From: Flavobacteriaceae bacterium UBA5950
GTDB taxonomy: Bacteria > Bacteroidota > Bacteroidia > Flavobacteriales > Flavobacteriaceae
DNA: 59,532 bases
Assembly: GCA_002430545.1 (NCBI GenBank)
Contig: DJCM01000024.1
Coordinates: 1-59,532, forward strand
Direction of reading: 5' to 3'
Shown: piece by piece, positions 8,825 through 17,317 of the stretch
Layout: every line of letters begins with the position of its first letter
Numbering within the stretch: the stretch's first letter is position 1
Translations under genes and position numbers: made by a program
The notes under the pieces: model-generated
Database searches by the model: none
What the model was told of the DNA's origin: nothing
Seen by the model: the letters and a program-made list of their open reading frames with translations, nothing else

Positions 8825-9439
8825 ATGGATTACGTAAACCTATTTGTAAGAAGTATTTTTATTGAGAACATGGTTTTTGCCTATTTCTTGGGGATGTGTT
8901 CTTATCTGGCTGTTTCAAAAACAGTCAAAACAGCTGTTGGGCTTGGACTGGCAGTTGTGTTTGTATTATCGATCACAGTACCAATCAATTTTTTGTTAGA
9001 CAGTTATTTGCTACGTCCAGGTGCTTTGACATGGTTGGATGCAAGCTATGCTGATGTTGATCTGAGCTTTTTGAGTTTTATCATGTTTATTGCAGTGATT
9101 GCATCGATGGTTCAACTCGTTGAAATGATCGTTGAAAAATTTGCACCTGCTCTCTATGGAGCCCTCGGTATCTTTTTACCATTGATTGCAGTGAACTGCG
9201 CAATACTTGGTGGGAGCTTGTTTATGCAACAAAAAGATTTTGCAGGTATCGGAGAATCAGCTGTTTATGGTGCTGGTTCAGGGATTGGTTTTTTCTTGGC
9301 GATCCTCGCCATCTCTGCCATTCGTGAAAAGATTGCCTACTCCAACATCCCTGCGCCATTGCGTGGTCTGGGAATAACATTTATTATAACAGGTCTCATG
9401 GCCATTGGTTTTATGAGTTTTATGGGAATTAAGATTTAA
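8825..9439 (+). CDS. nqrE: Na+-translocating NADH:quinone reductase subunit E
   Basis: Integral membrane subunit, 204 aa, homologous to NqrD in inverted topology. Conserved segments seen: the N-terminal RSIFIENMVFAYFLGMCSYLAVS region (one iron-ligand cysteine), FLPLIAVNCAILGGSLF (second cysteine) and the C-terminal PAPLRGLGITFIITGLMA. It begins 3 bases after nqrD. Confidence 0.97.
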   Translation: MDYVNLFVRSIFIENMVFAYFLGMCSYLAVSKTVKTAVGLGLAVVFVLSITVPINFLLDSYLLRPGALTWLDASYADVDLSFLSFIMFIAVIASMVQLVEMIVEKFAPALYGALGIFLPLIAVNCAILGGSLFMQQKDFAGIGESAVYGAGSGIGFFLAILAISAIREKIAYSNIPAPLRGLGITFIITGLMAIGFMSFMGIKI

Positions 9440-9444
9440 GTATT

Positions 9445-10740
9445 ATGGATATCACAGTCGTTCTTGCTAGTGTAGTTGTATTTATGGTCATTGTGTTCCT
9501 ATTGGTAGGAATGCTATTGGGAGTCAAAGCCAAGCTACTTCCCTCAGGACCAGTGAAGCTTATGATTAATGGTTCTGAAGATGTGGAGGTCGGCTCTGGT
9601 AGCACCCTTCTCACAACTTTAGGAAACAATAAAATCTTTTTGCCATCTGCTTGTGGAGGTGGTGGCACTTGTATTCAATGTAAGTGCATCATCAAAGAGG
9701 GTGGTGGTGAAATCCTTCCCACAGAGGCACCTCACTTTACGAGAAAAGAAATCGCTGAGGGATGGCGTTTGGGATGTCAAGTGAAAGTAAAGCAAGACAT
9801 GGTCATCGAAGTGCCTGAAGAGGTGTTTGGCATCAAAAAATATGAAGCAACAGTTGTGCGAAACTGGAACGTAGCCTCTTTTATCAAAGAGTTTGTTGTT
9901 GCCATTCCAGAAGATATGGATTACAAAGCAGGAGGATATATTCAAATTGAAATTCCTGCCTGTGAAATTCCATATAAAGATATTGATATCTCTGCTCATC
10001 CAGAAGAACATCCAGATGATGCCAACAAATTTCAACTCGAATGGGATAAGTTTGAACTTTGGGATTTAACAATGAAAAACACTCAGGTCGTTGAGCGCGC
10101 ATACTCGATGGCTTCCTACCCTGCAGAAGGGAAAGAGGTGATGCTCAATGTGCGTATCGCAACACCACCTTGGGATCGCAACAAAAATGCGTGGATGGAC
10201 GTAAACCCAGGCGTTGCTTCGAGCTATATTTTTTCAAAAAAACCTGGCGATAAAGTAACAATCTCAGGACCCTATGGCGAATTCTTCATCAATCATTCTG
10301 AATCAGAAATGCTATATGTTGGTGGTGGTGCTGGAATGGCGCCAATGCGCTCACATCTCTACCATCTGTTTCGTACCTTAAAGACTGGTAGAAAGGTCAC
10401 ATTTTGGTATGGGGGTCGTTCGCGTCGTGAGCTCTTCTATGTCGACCACTTCCGAGCGTTGGAAAAAGATTTTCCGAACTTCAAGTTTTACGTTGCTCTC
10501 TCTGAACCTTTGGAGGAGGACAATTGGAAGGTCAAAGACAGTTTAGATGCAAAGGGGGATGGTTTCATCGGCTTTGTACATCAAGTTGTGATTGACCAAT
10601 ACCTCAACCATCACGAAGAGCCTGAAGACATCGAGGTCTATTTCTGTGGCCCACCACTGATGAATATGGCTGTTGAAAAAATGGCAGAGGACTTTGGTGT
10701 TCCACCAGAAAATGTTCGATTCGACGACTTTGGAGGATAA
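9445..10740 (+). CDS. nqrF: Na+-translocating NADH:quinone reductase subunit F
   Basis: NADH-oxidising entry subunit, 431 aa. Order of parts: one N-terminal membrane helix (about residues 4-26); a plant-type 2Fe-2S domain with cysteines in SACGGGGTCIQCKC and GCQVK; an FAD domain with RAYSMASYP (about 219-227); and an NAD-binding domain with GGGAGMAPMRSH and the C-terminal CGPPLMN. All expected cofactor motifs are intact. The following small gene appears to start inside its last codons. Confidence 0.97.
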   Translation: MDITVVLASVVVFMVIVFLLVGMLLGVKAKLLPSGPVKLMINGSEDVEVGSGSTLLTTLGNNKIFLPSACGGGGTCIQCKCIIKEGGGEILPTEAPHFTRKEIAEGWRLGCQVKVKQDMVIEVPEEVFGIKKYEATVVRNWNVASFIKEFVVAIPEDMDYKAGGYIQIEIPACEIPYKDIDISAHPEEHPDDANKFQLEWDKFELWDLTMKNTQVVERAYSMASYPAEGKEVMLNVRIATPPWDRNKNAWMDVNPGVASSYIFSKKPGDKVTISGPYGEFFINHSESEMLYVGGGAGMAPMRSHLYHLFRTLKTGRKVTFWYGGRSRRELFYVDHFRALEKDFPNFKFYVALSEPLEEDNWKVKDSLDAKGDGFIGFVHQVVIDQYLNHHEEPEDIEVYFCGPPLMNMAVEKMAEDFGVPPENVRFDDFGG

Positions 10741-11089
10741 ACCCTCAATTCAAGAGTTACATCAATTGGCGATGAAAACTGTGGGCGATGACCTCATTGC
10801 CCAAGGCTATGAGTTTGTAGCTGTAAACAGTGAACTCAAAAAAGATCCTCAGTTTGTTTGTAAAAAAGACGATCAACTTGTTTTTGTGGTGGTGAAAGCC
10901 TGTATATATCCTTCCAATCCCAAAGATTATGACAGTGATTTGATCGAGAAAATCAAGGAACATGCTAGTAAATACGAGGCTGTGGTTCGTTTTGCTGGGG
11001 TTGGATTTGCACGAGCAGACCATTACGACTTACCTTTGGTGAAGTCTAAACCTTATGCCATCAATTATGAGGGTCTTCAAAAGTTATAG
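10730..11089 (+). CDS. Conserved hypothetical protein between nqrF and apbE
   Basis: A 119-aa soluble acidic protein of unknown function. I propose a TTG start at 10730, 11 bases before the end of nqrF, which retains the QELHQLAM helix; an ATG at 10772 would give a shorter protein. Its 3' end overlaps the apbE start by 23 bases, so translation is probably coupled to both neighbours. It contains VAVNSELKKDPQFVCKKDDQLVFVVVKA and a C-terminal YAINYEGLQ segment, and has only two cysteines. It is not NqrM, which is a small membrane protein with several cysteines. The context suggests an Nqr-related role, but that is inference. Confidence 0.75.
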   Translation: MEDKPSIQELHQLAMKTVGDDLIAQGYEFVAVNSELKKDPQFVCKKDDQLVFVVVKACIYPSNPKDYDSDLIEKIKEHASKYEAVVRFAGVGFARADHYDLPLVKSKPYAINYEGLQKL

Positions 11090-12089
11090 TGTAATCCTGC
11101 TGATATCCCTCGTTGGATGTTCACCCCAACTACAAGTCCAACAAGTGTCTGGATATGCCTTAGGCACGACTTACAACATCACTTATTTTGACACTCAATT
11201 TAACCATGATATCCCACCAGCACTCGATTCAATTTTTTATGTGCTAAACAAGTCGATGTCCACCTACATCAAAAATTCTGATATTTCAAAAATCAATAGA
11301 GGGGATGAGCAGGTGATTGTTGATCACCACTTTACAAAAGTATTCGATAAATCAAAAGAAGTATTTGCAACCACAAAAGGATTTTTTGATCCAACAGTGG
11401 GTAGTCTTGTCAATGCTTATGGCTTTGGCCCTGAACAAAGCTTGACAACACTCACAACAGCAGTTAGAGACAGCTTACTCAACCTCACTGGGCTTGCAAA
11501 AGTAACGCTGACTGAGGAGGGTCGAGTGAAGAAAATTAACCCAAATATCTACTTGGATTTTAATGCGATTGGCAAAGGATATGCAGTTGATGTGATATCA
11601 TCCATGATGGAAAATCAGTTTGGCTATTCCAACACCCTTGTTGAGATAGGAGGTGAGTTGCATGCCAAAGGCAAACATATTCTTAAAAACAGTAAGTGGA
11701 CAGTTGCCATTGATGCACCAAACCTCAACCCAGATGAGAGAGAGTTGTTGCGAACACTAAAGCTCGAAAACCTAGCATTGGCCACGTCTGGTAACTATCG
11801 AAAATATCGTATAGATGACGCTGGCAACAAGGTTGTGCACATGATCAACCCATTGAATGGCACAGCTAGACCATCAAAAGTGCTGAGTGCCTCTGTGGTT
11901 GCAGCAGATTGTATGACAGCAGACGCCTATGCAACAGCCTTGATGTCTATGCCCTTATCAATGCTTGATGATCAATCCATCGAAGGGATAGAATATATGT
12001 TGATTTTTGCAGGTGAGGATGGCGCTTATGATCTTCGATTGAGTCCGAAATTCCCTTCACTCAACTTGCCTTTTTACAAACAGGAATGA
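11067..12089 (+). CDS. apbE: FAD:protein FMN transferase ApbE, lipoprotein
   Basis: Periplasmic flavin transferase that splits FAD and attaches FMN to threonines of NqrB and NqrC. I use the ATG at 11067 (MRVFKSY) because it opens a lipoprotein signal peptide ending in LVGC (Cys at about residue 18); an upstream ATG at 11055 adds only four residues. Family motifs seen: GTTYNITYFD, MSTYIKNSDISKIN, DFNAIGKGYAVD, LVEIGGELHAKG and the metal-binding DCMTADAYATALM. About 340 aa, typical. Last gene of the nqr operon; its end overlaps the convergent methyltransferase gene by 29 bases. Confidence 0.95.
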   Translation: MRVFKSYSVILLISLVGCSPQLQVQQVSGYALGTTYNITYFDTQFNHDIPPALDSIFYVLNKSMSTYIKNSDISKINRGDEQVIVDHHFTKVFDKSKEVFATTKGFFDPTVGSLVNAYGFGPEQSLTTLTTAVRDSLLNLTGLAKVTLTEEGRVKKINPNIYLDFNAIGKGYAVDVISSMMENQFGYSNTLVEIGGELHAKGKHILKNSKWTVAIDAPNLNPDERELLRTLKLENLALATSGNYRKYRIDDAGNKVVHMINPLNGTARPSKVLSASVVAADCMTADAYATALMSMPLSMLDDQSIEGIEYMLIFAGEDGAYDLRLSPKFPSLNLPFYKQE

Positions 12090-12828
12090 TTTCATTAACT
12101 GGTACTGCATAGCGCAGTTGTTCCTCAGGGGTTAGCTGTTCTGCATAGGCCAGCATACGCACATGAAAACCAACTTTCTCGAGTCGATTTTGATAGTCTT
12201 TCCCATAGATTCTCACATGGTCATACTGCCCAAAAACACGCGCTCGTTCTTTTGGATCAGTAATGCTATTGTCTTCAAAGGTGTTTTGATCAAGTCGTAA
12301 TGGGACTTGAAGAATTGCACACCCACCTGGTTTGAGGACACGATAAAGTTCCTTCATCGCAGTGCTATCATTTTGGATGTGTTCCAAAACATGATTACAT
12401 ATAATCCAATCAAACTGATGATCGGAAAAAGGGAGATTGCAGATATCTGCTTGTACATCGGCAAGGGGAGAATGCAAATCAGAAGTGATATAGCTTCGAT
12501 GTTTTATCTTTTGAAAGCGTTTAAGAAATGCCTGTTCGGGTGCAATGTGAAGTACATCTGCAGGGCGATCAAAAAAGTCTGTTTCTCGATCAAAATAAAG
12601 CCATAATAGTCGATGCCTTTCGAGTGAAAGGGTGCCAGGGCTCAGGACGTTTAAGCGTTGTTTTTGATAGCCATAAGGCAAAAATTTACGATATGATTTT
12701 CCATTGATTGGATCGATAAAGCCCTTGCCACGATACCACCAATCGAGTAGGGGGTAGAGCCATTGACTCACTCGAATCAAAAAGGGACGAGAGAATAGCT
12801 GCAATGCAAATCTAAAGAGAGCACTCAC
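12061..12828 (-). CDS. Class I SAM-dependent methyltransferase
   Basis: Methyltransferase of unknown substrate, 255 aa. The N-terminal third (LYPLLDWWYRGKGFIDP, then a PYGYQKQR segment and SLERHRLLWLYF) matches a recurring flavobacterial methyltransferase type. It is followed by a Methyltransf_11-like core: DVLHIAPEQ, ADICNLPFSDHQFDWIICNHVLEHI and ELYRVLKPGGCAILQVPL. The usual glycine-rich motif I is replaced by HIAPE, as in several proteins of this type. It overlaps map upstream by 4 bases (ATGA), so the two are translated as a unit. Confidence 0.85.
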   Translation of the reverse strand: MSALFRFALQLFSRPFLIRVSQWLYPLLDWWYRGKGFIDPINGKSYRKFLPYGYQKQRLNVLSPGTLSLERHRLLWLYFDRETDFFDRPADVLHIAPEQAFLKRFQKIKHRSYITSDLHSPLADVQADICNLPFSDHQFDWIICNHVLEHIQNDSTAMKELYRVLKPGGCAILQVPLRLDQNTFEDNSITDPKERARVFGQYDHVRIYGKDYQNRLEKVGFHVRMLAYAEQLTPEEQLRYAVPVNEIIPVCKKAS

Positions 12829-13643
12829 TTGTTGAGAGGTTTTGTCCGAAAGCGATTTTCTTCATCGCTTTGTATGCCTAGTGCTTGATAGACATAATCA
12901 AAAGTGGAGAGGAGTTCGGGTTTGCCATCAACAATGGCGATGTTGTGTTCAAAATGTGCGCTAGGCTTTCGATCGGCTGTGAGGATTGTCCATCCATCTT
13001 TGAGCTGATTAACCTTGTGCGTTCCCATGTTAATCATGGGTTCCAGTGCCACGACCATGCCCTCTGCAAAAGCTTTTCCACTTCCTCGCCGGCCATAGTT
13101 TGGCATCTCTGGTTTTTCGTGCATTGTTTTTCCCAGACCATGACCAACCAGCTCACGAACAACACCATAACCATATGACTCCACACGCTGTTGTATGGCA
13201 TGACCAACATCACCAACACGCTTGCCAACACAAAATTGTTCGATACCGATATACAACGATTCCTTGGTTACTGTGAGCAGTTGTTGCACGTCCTGATCGA
13301 CTTCACCAACCCCAAAGGTGTAGGCATGATCGCCATAATACCCATTTTTTAACGCGCCACAATCGATCGAAACGATATCACCATTTTCCAGTGGCTTGTC
13401 GTTGGGGATGCCATGTACCACCTGTTCATTGGGACTAACGCAAAGGGTGTTGGGAAAATCATATAGACCTAAAAAACCAGGCTCTGCACCATGATCACGA
13501 ATAAAAGATTCGGCAAGACCATCGAGATAGAGAGTAGTGATGCCAGGTTTGATTTCACTGGCAAGCATCCCCAGTGTTTTGGATACCACCAAGGCACTTT
13601 CTCTGATTAGTTCTATTTCTTCAGCTGTTTTTTGCAATGCCAT
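12825..13643 (-). CDS. map: Type I methionine aminopeptidase
   Basis: Removes the initiator methionine from nascent proteins; cytoplasmic dimetal enzyme. It is 272 aa. Metal ligands are seen in order: SIDCGALKNGYYGDHAYTF (two Asp), ELVGHGLGKTMHEKPEMPNYG (His), MVVALEPM (Glu) and SAHFEHNIAIV (final Glu). Lies in a minus-strand unit gpmI - lipoprotein - map - methyltransferase with gaps of 4 and 2 bases and one 4-base overlap. Confidence 0.96.
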   Translation of the reverse strand: MALQKTAEEIELIRESALVVSKTLGMLASEIKPGITTLYLDGLAESFIRDHGAEPGFLGLYDFPNTLCVSPNEQVVHGIPNDKPLENGDIVSIDCGALKNGYYGDHAYTFGVGEVDQDVQQLLTVTKESLYIGIEQFCVGKRVGDVGHAIQQRVESYGYGVVRELVGHGLGKTMHEKPEMPNYGRRGSGKAFAEGMVVALEPMINMGTHKVNQLKDGWTILTADRKPSAHFEHNIAIVDGKPELLSTFDYVYQALGIQSDEENRFRTKPLNK

Positions 13644-13645
13644 GC

Positions 13646-14143
13646 TTAAAAATCGTATGCGTGTTTATAGCCTTTGTCTTGTAGAATGTCGAGGATGTCT
13701 TGCTCTAAAGAAATGATCGGAAACTCAACAATCCTATTGATTTCCTCACCTTTTTTTGAAAAGATAAATGTAGGAACATTGGAAATACCTGCTTCTTCAG
13801 CACTTCCATCATGACTGATTTTATCCTCGTTCAGTCCAACCAATCGATTGATTTGGTTGTTGGCGTCGAGCGCATCGATAATTCTAAAAAAACCAGGTAC
13901 TTCTCGCTGACTATCTTCACACCAAGTCCCCATGTAAATAGTCACCTCAATTTCACTGAAAAATGAATCGATTTGTGAGACCAATGTATCGTTGAGGGGA
14001 TGTGCATCGTAGTTGTCCATAAACCAACTGTTGTGTTCACTGTTTTGCAGTTGCTTTCGAGAAAATTCTCCAAATGATACAAAAGGAGTTGTACATGCTG
14101 TAAAAATAGCAGTGGCGAGAAGGAAAAGTGTGATGTTTTTCAT
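13646..14143 (-). CDS. Thioredoxin-like lipoprotein with CxxS site
   Basis: Exported protein of 165 aa with a lipoprotein signal peptide ending in FTAC (Cys at about 16). The rest has a thioredoxin-fold signature: VTIYMGTWCEDSQREVP and a cis-proline region ISNVPTFIFSKKGEE. The active site reads CEDS, so the resolving cysteine is replaced by serine; such sites usually cannot form an internal disulfide. This points to a monothiol exchange or binding role rather than a classic disulfide reductase. No partner is identifiable; the neighbours are gpmI and map. Confidence 0.8.
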   Translation of the reverse strand: MKNITLFLLATAIFTACTTPFVSFGEFSRKQLQNSEHNSWFMDNYDAHPLNDTLVSQIDSFFSEIEVTIYMGTWCEDSQREVPGFFRIIDALDANNQINRLVGLNEDKISHDGSAEEAGISNVPTFIFSKKGEEINRIVEFPIISLEQDILDILQDKGYKHAYDF

Positions 14144-14147
14144 GTCA

Positions 14148-15659
14148 TTAAAGTAAAGAGTTGGATGTCATTTCACTTGGTTTTTCGACACCCATCAGTT
14201 CGAGGATTGTGGGTGCAATATCCCCCAAATTACCATTTTTTATAGATTTGTGCTGATCACTGACAAGAATAATCGGAACAGGATTGGTTGTGTGGGCAGT
14301 GTTGGGAGATCCATCTGGGTTGATCATGGTGTCACAATTTCCATGATCGGCAATAACAAGCACGTTGAACTCTCCCTCTTTGGCAGCTTCAACCACATCT
14401 TTTGTGCAGGTATCAACTGTTTCACAGGCTTTTATGGCTGCTTCCATACTTCCTGTATGTCCAACCATATCGGGATTGGCAAAGTTGAGACACACAAAGT
14501 CTGTTTCTTGATTTTTGAGCTTAGGGACGATAGCATCTCTTAATTCATAGGCGCTCATTTCAGGTTGTAGGTCATAGGTTGCCACCTTTGGAGATGGACA
14601 TAAAATGCGTTCTTCCCCTTCAAATGGTTCTTCTCTTCCTCCATTAAAAAAGAAGGTAACGTGTGGATACTTTTCTGTTTCGGCAATACGAATTTGTCGT
14701 TTACCTGCTTTGGCAAGCACCTCCCCAATGGTGTTGGTGACATTGTCTTTGACAAAAACGACATGTACACCTTGAAACGAATCATCGTAATTTGTCATCG
14801 TTACAAAATGAAGATCACGTTTCTCCATCCCATGCGCAGCAAAGTCCTGTTGGTGAAGGGCTTGGGTCAACTGTCGCCCTCTGTCTGTTCTGAAATTAAA
14901 AAATACCACCACATCACCAGCTTGAATGGTTGCAACAGGCTCATTGTCAGCCCCTACTCTGATGTGTGGTTCTATAAACTCATCTGTCGTACCACTCGCA
15001 TAACTCTGTTGGATGGCTTCAACAAAATCTGTTGTTGTATTGCCTTGACCATGAACCAAAAGATCATAAGCCTTTTTCACTCTTTCCCAACGCTTGTCTC
15101 GATCCATGGCATAGTAGCGCCCAATGACTGAGGCAACTTGTGCGTTGTGAGCGTCACAGCACTCTTGCAACTCCTCGATAAATGCAGCGCCTGATTTTGG
15201 ATCAACATCTCGTCCATCTGTAAAAGCATGAACATAAACCTCTGGCACTTGAGAAAGGTTTGCAGCCTCAACCAAACCTTTGATATGATTGATGTGTGCA
15301 TGTACACCACCATCAGATACCAGTCCGAGAAAGTGAAGTTTCACATTATTCTCCTTTGCATAAGCAAAAGCATCTTGCAAGACAGCTTCGTCTTTTAAGG
15401 TATTTTTTTCCAAGGCAATATTGATTTTGGCAAGGTCTTGATACACCACACGTCCAGCACCTAAATTGACATGCCCAACTTCGCTATTTCCCATTTGACC
15501 GTTGGGCAGCCCAACATCCATCCCATCTGCGCGCAATGTGGCATGGGGATAAGTGTTGAATAGCGAATCGATATAAGGTGTTTTTGCTTGGTCAATCGCA
15601 GAAACAGATGGGTCTGGTGATATGCCCCAACCATCCAAAATCATCAACATTGTTTTCAT
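14148..15659 (-). CDS. gpmI: 2,3-bisphosphoglycerate-independent phosphoglycerate mutase
   Basis: Interconverts 3- and 2-phosphoglycerate in glycolysis; Mn-dependent alkaline-phosphatase-superfamily enzyme. The 503-aa length is standard. It opens with MLMILDGWG (metal Asp) and has the phosphoserine loop GQMGNSEVGHVNLGAGR (about residues 54-70), the HAFTDGRDVDP and GRYYAMDRDKRW segments, and the C-terminal metal motifs NPDMVGHTGS, IADHGN and NTAHTTNPVP. A -7 element lies 4 bases before the ATG. Confidence 0.97.
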   Translation of the reverse strand: MKTMLMILDGWGISPDPSVSAIDQAKTPYIDSLFNTYPHATLRADGMDVGLPNGQMGNSEVGHVNLGAGRVVYQDLAKINIALEKNTLKDEAVLQDAFAYAKENNVKLHFLGLVSDGGVHAHINHIKGLVEAANLSQVPEVYVHAFTDGRDVDPKSGAAFIEELQECCDAHNAQVASVIGRYYAMDRDKRWERVKKAYDLLVHGQGNTTTDFVEAIQQSYASGTTDEFIEPHIRVGADNEPVATIQAGDVVVFFNFRTDRGRQLTQALHQQDFAAHGMEKRDLHFVTMTNYDDSFQGVHVVFVKDNVTNTIGEVLAKAGKRQIRIAETEKYPHVTFFFNGGREEPFEGEERILCPSPKVATYDLQPEMSAYELRDAIVPKLKNQETDFVCLNFANPDMVGHTGSMEAAIKACETVDTCTKDVVEAAKEGEFNVLVIADHGNCDTMINPDGSPNTAHTTNPVPIILVSDQHKSIKNGNLGDIAPTILELMGVEKPSEMTSNSLL

Positions 15660-15663
15660 GCGG

Positions 15664-15671
15664 CAAAGATA
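15664..15671 (-). promoter_or_regulatory. -7 promoter element of gpmI
   Basis: The minus strand reads TATCTTTG (exact TAnnTTTG), ending only 4 bases before the gpmI ATG in a 36-base gap. If used, the mRNA would start at or just around the start codon, giving a leaderless or nearly leaderless transcript. Confidence 0.4.
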
Positions 15672-15695
15672 AGTAGAACGTGGCGAAAGCAGCCC

Positions 15696-16397
15696 CTATT
15701 CTTGCGCAAATAATATAGGATTGATATCTAGAATATGCGCTGAGGTATAGGCCTCAAAAAATTCATTGTCTAAAAACGAACGACCGAGCAATTGATCATC
15801 TTTTGCAATTTCAGACAAAGCATGTGTTGTCAAAACCTCTAGATAAGACTTCGAAAGGGGATGATAAGTGTAGTGCCAAGGTTCGTGTGCAAACCCCTTG
15901 CGATTGGGGTTGTTGGTATACACTTCAAAAAACCCATAGGCTGCTGCATTGTCATTCATCCACTCACCAAGGGCGCTCGATGGGCCATCGTCATAAAATT
16001 TTTCTGTCAGAAGTACATCGCCAGATTGGGGATTGGCATTGTCAATGATATCGATGTCTGTACCCCAGTGGTGACGTGAGGTTCCTGGAAGGGTTGAGTA
16101 TGTAATAATTTTCTTTATTACATCTTTAGGTTCAAGCCCTTCCTGCGTAAATGCTTTATACTTGGCATTCCAGATTTCTCTTTGGCGATTGTAGCTGCGA
16201 TAGGCAGAAACCACTTTCATCTCAATCCCTTTTTTGGCAGCTGCTGTTCGCATTCGATCAAAGGCCTCATAGACTTCAACTTGCATATTGTTGATGAGCT
16301 CAGGAGCTTTTTTTCCCAAGACCAAATCAAGGTTACTATGTTGTGCAAAAGCGTGCATCGTCAAACACAAAAATATACCCTTTAGCATTGCTTTCAT
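15696..16397 (-). CDS. M15 family peptidase (VanY-like D-alanyl-D-alanine carboxypeptidase)
   Basis: Secreted zinc peptidase acting on D-Ala-D-Ala ends of peptidoglycan peptides, 233 aa. It has an N-terminal signal peptide (MLKGIFLCLTMHAFAQ). Catalytic features: VVSAYRSYNRQREIW, then SRHHWGTDIDI with the zinc His and Asp, and HEPWHYTY with the catalytic Glu and the last zinc His. The N-terminal QVEVYEAFDRMRTAAAKKG is typical of the VanY subfamily. Its start overlaps the end of the upstream GNAT gene by 4 bases. Confidence 0.9.
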   Translation of the reverse strand: MKAMLKGIFLCLTMHAFAQHSNLDLVLGKKAPELINNMQVEVYEAFDRMRTAAAKKGIEMKVVSAYRSYNRQREIWNAKYKAFTQEGLEPKDVIKKIITYSTLPGTSRHHWGTDIDIIDNANPQSGDVLLTEKFYDDGPSSALGEWMNDNAAAYGFFEVYTNNPNRKGFAHEPWHYTYHPLSKSYLEVLTTHALSEIAKDDQLLGRSFLDNEFFEAYTSAHILDINPILFAQE

Positions 16398-16846
16398 AAT
16401 ATCGATTTTTTCATTCGATAATGTGGGCCAAAGATAGGGATATCAAATAAAGCCCCATCTATTTTATACCCCATCGACTTATAAAACGCAAATACTCCTT
16501 TACGAGCATTCATCCACATGACTTCAAAATTGAGTGTTTTCGCGAGTCGCTCAGCTTCTTCCACTAGCAATCGACCAACGCCACTGCTTTGGTTTGCGGG
16601 CAGCACTGCCATCCCTCGAATTTGCCCATTCGGTACTGTGAATGGGCCATCTTTGGGGTTGTTCAAAACTGTGCAGACCCCGATCAATACATGCTTACTG
16701 TAGGCACCCAAATGTATGGTTGTTGGAAGATAATCGCCAGGCAGCACACAGCTTTCTTTTGGCAACCCAGATCGTAGCACAGGGTGACGAACAATATGAG
16801 TTGTTTCTGCAGAAATGGTTTTAATATGTATTTTTGGAGGCGCCAT
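16394..16846 (-). CDS. GNAT family N-acetyltransferase
   Basis: Acetyl-CoA dependent acetyltransferase, 150 aa from the ATG at 16846. The acetyl-CoA loop is seen as GMAVLPANQSSGVGRLLVEEAERLA (in pieces), preceded by VPNGQIR and followed by MWMNARKGVFAFYKSMGYK, the usual motif B. A longer frame to 16918 exists but would run into the divergent gene and adds a cysteine-rich, low-quality N-terminus. Its ATG shares the palindrome CATG with the start codon of the plus-strand GNAT gene. Substrate unknown. Confidence 0.85.
   Translation of the reverse strand: MAPPKIHIKTISAETTHIVRHPVLRSGLPKESCVLPGDYLPTTIHLGAYSKHVLIGVCTVLNNPKDGPFTVPNGQIRGMAVLPANQSSGVGRLLVEEAERLAKTLNFEVMWMNARKGVFAFYKSMGYKIDGALFDIPIFGPHYRMKKSIL
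16829..16836 (+). promoter_or_regulatory. -7 element and ribosome-binding site before the plus-strand GNAT gene
   Basis: TATTTTTG (16829-16836) matches TAnnTTTG. It partly overlaps a GGAGG (16836-16840), 4 bases before the ATG at 16845. A clear Shine-Dalgarno is rare in this window and supports the 16845 start; if the promoter motif is real, however, little of the GGAGG would be transcribed, so the two readings compete. Confidence 0.3.
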
Positions 16847-17273
16847 GCAAGACTTACAATTTACATATTTATCAGAAAGCAATATAGCACAAATTGTTCC
16901 CCTGATGCAAGATTTCACCTCTCATAAATACGCAGATGATGTATTGCTTCAGCGACTGAAATCCATGTTTGCCCATGAATATGACTGTGTAGCGATCTTT
17001 TTGGAAAATCAACTGATTGGGTTCTGTGGATTGTGGTATCAAACACGTCATTACTCTGGTATAAGCTGTGAACTCGATCATTTTTACATCGACGAGTCTT
17101 TTCAAGGCAAAGGCTATGGTAAGCAATTCCTCGACTGGATTACCTCTCAACTCAAAACAAAAGGCTATGAAGCTTTAGAGCTCAATGCTTATAAAGAAAA
17201 CAAGGCTGGACATCGATTTTACGAGCGAGAGGGCTTTGAACATTTGGGCTTTCATTTTGTGAAACGCTTGTAA
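16845..17273 (+). CDS. GNAT family N-acetyltransferase
   Basis: Second acetyltransferase, divergent from the first, 142 aa from the ATG at 16845. Motifs: CELDHFYIDESFQGKGYGKQFLDWI (acetyl-CoA loop QGKGYG near residue 92) and LELNAYKENKAGHRFYEREGFEHLGFHF. An upstream start at 16815 is possible but would extend into the neighbour. Low similarity by eye to the adjacent GNAT gene, so this does not look like a recent duplication. Confidence 0.87.
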   Translation: MQDLQFTYLSESNIAQIVPLMQDFTSHKYADDVLLQRLKSMFAHEYDCVAIFLENQLIGFCGLWYQTRHYSGISCELDHFYIDESFQGKGYGKQFLDWITSQLKTKGYEALELNAYKENKAGHRFYEREGFEHLGFHFVKRL

Positions 17274-17317
17274 AATTTTGACATTCTTTTTCGATTGTAT
17301 ACCTTTAATGAGGAATC

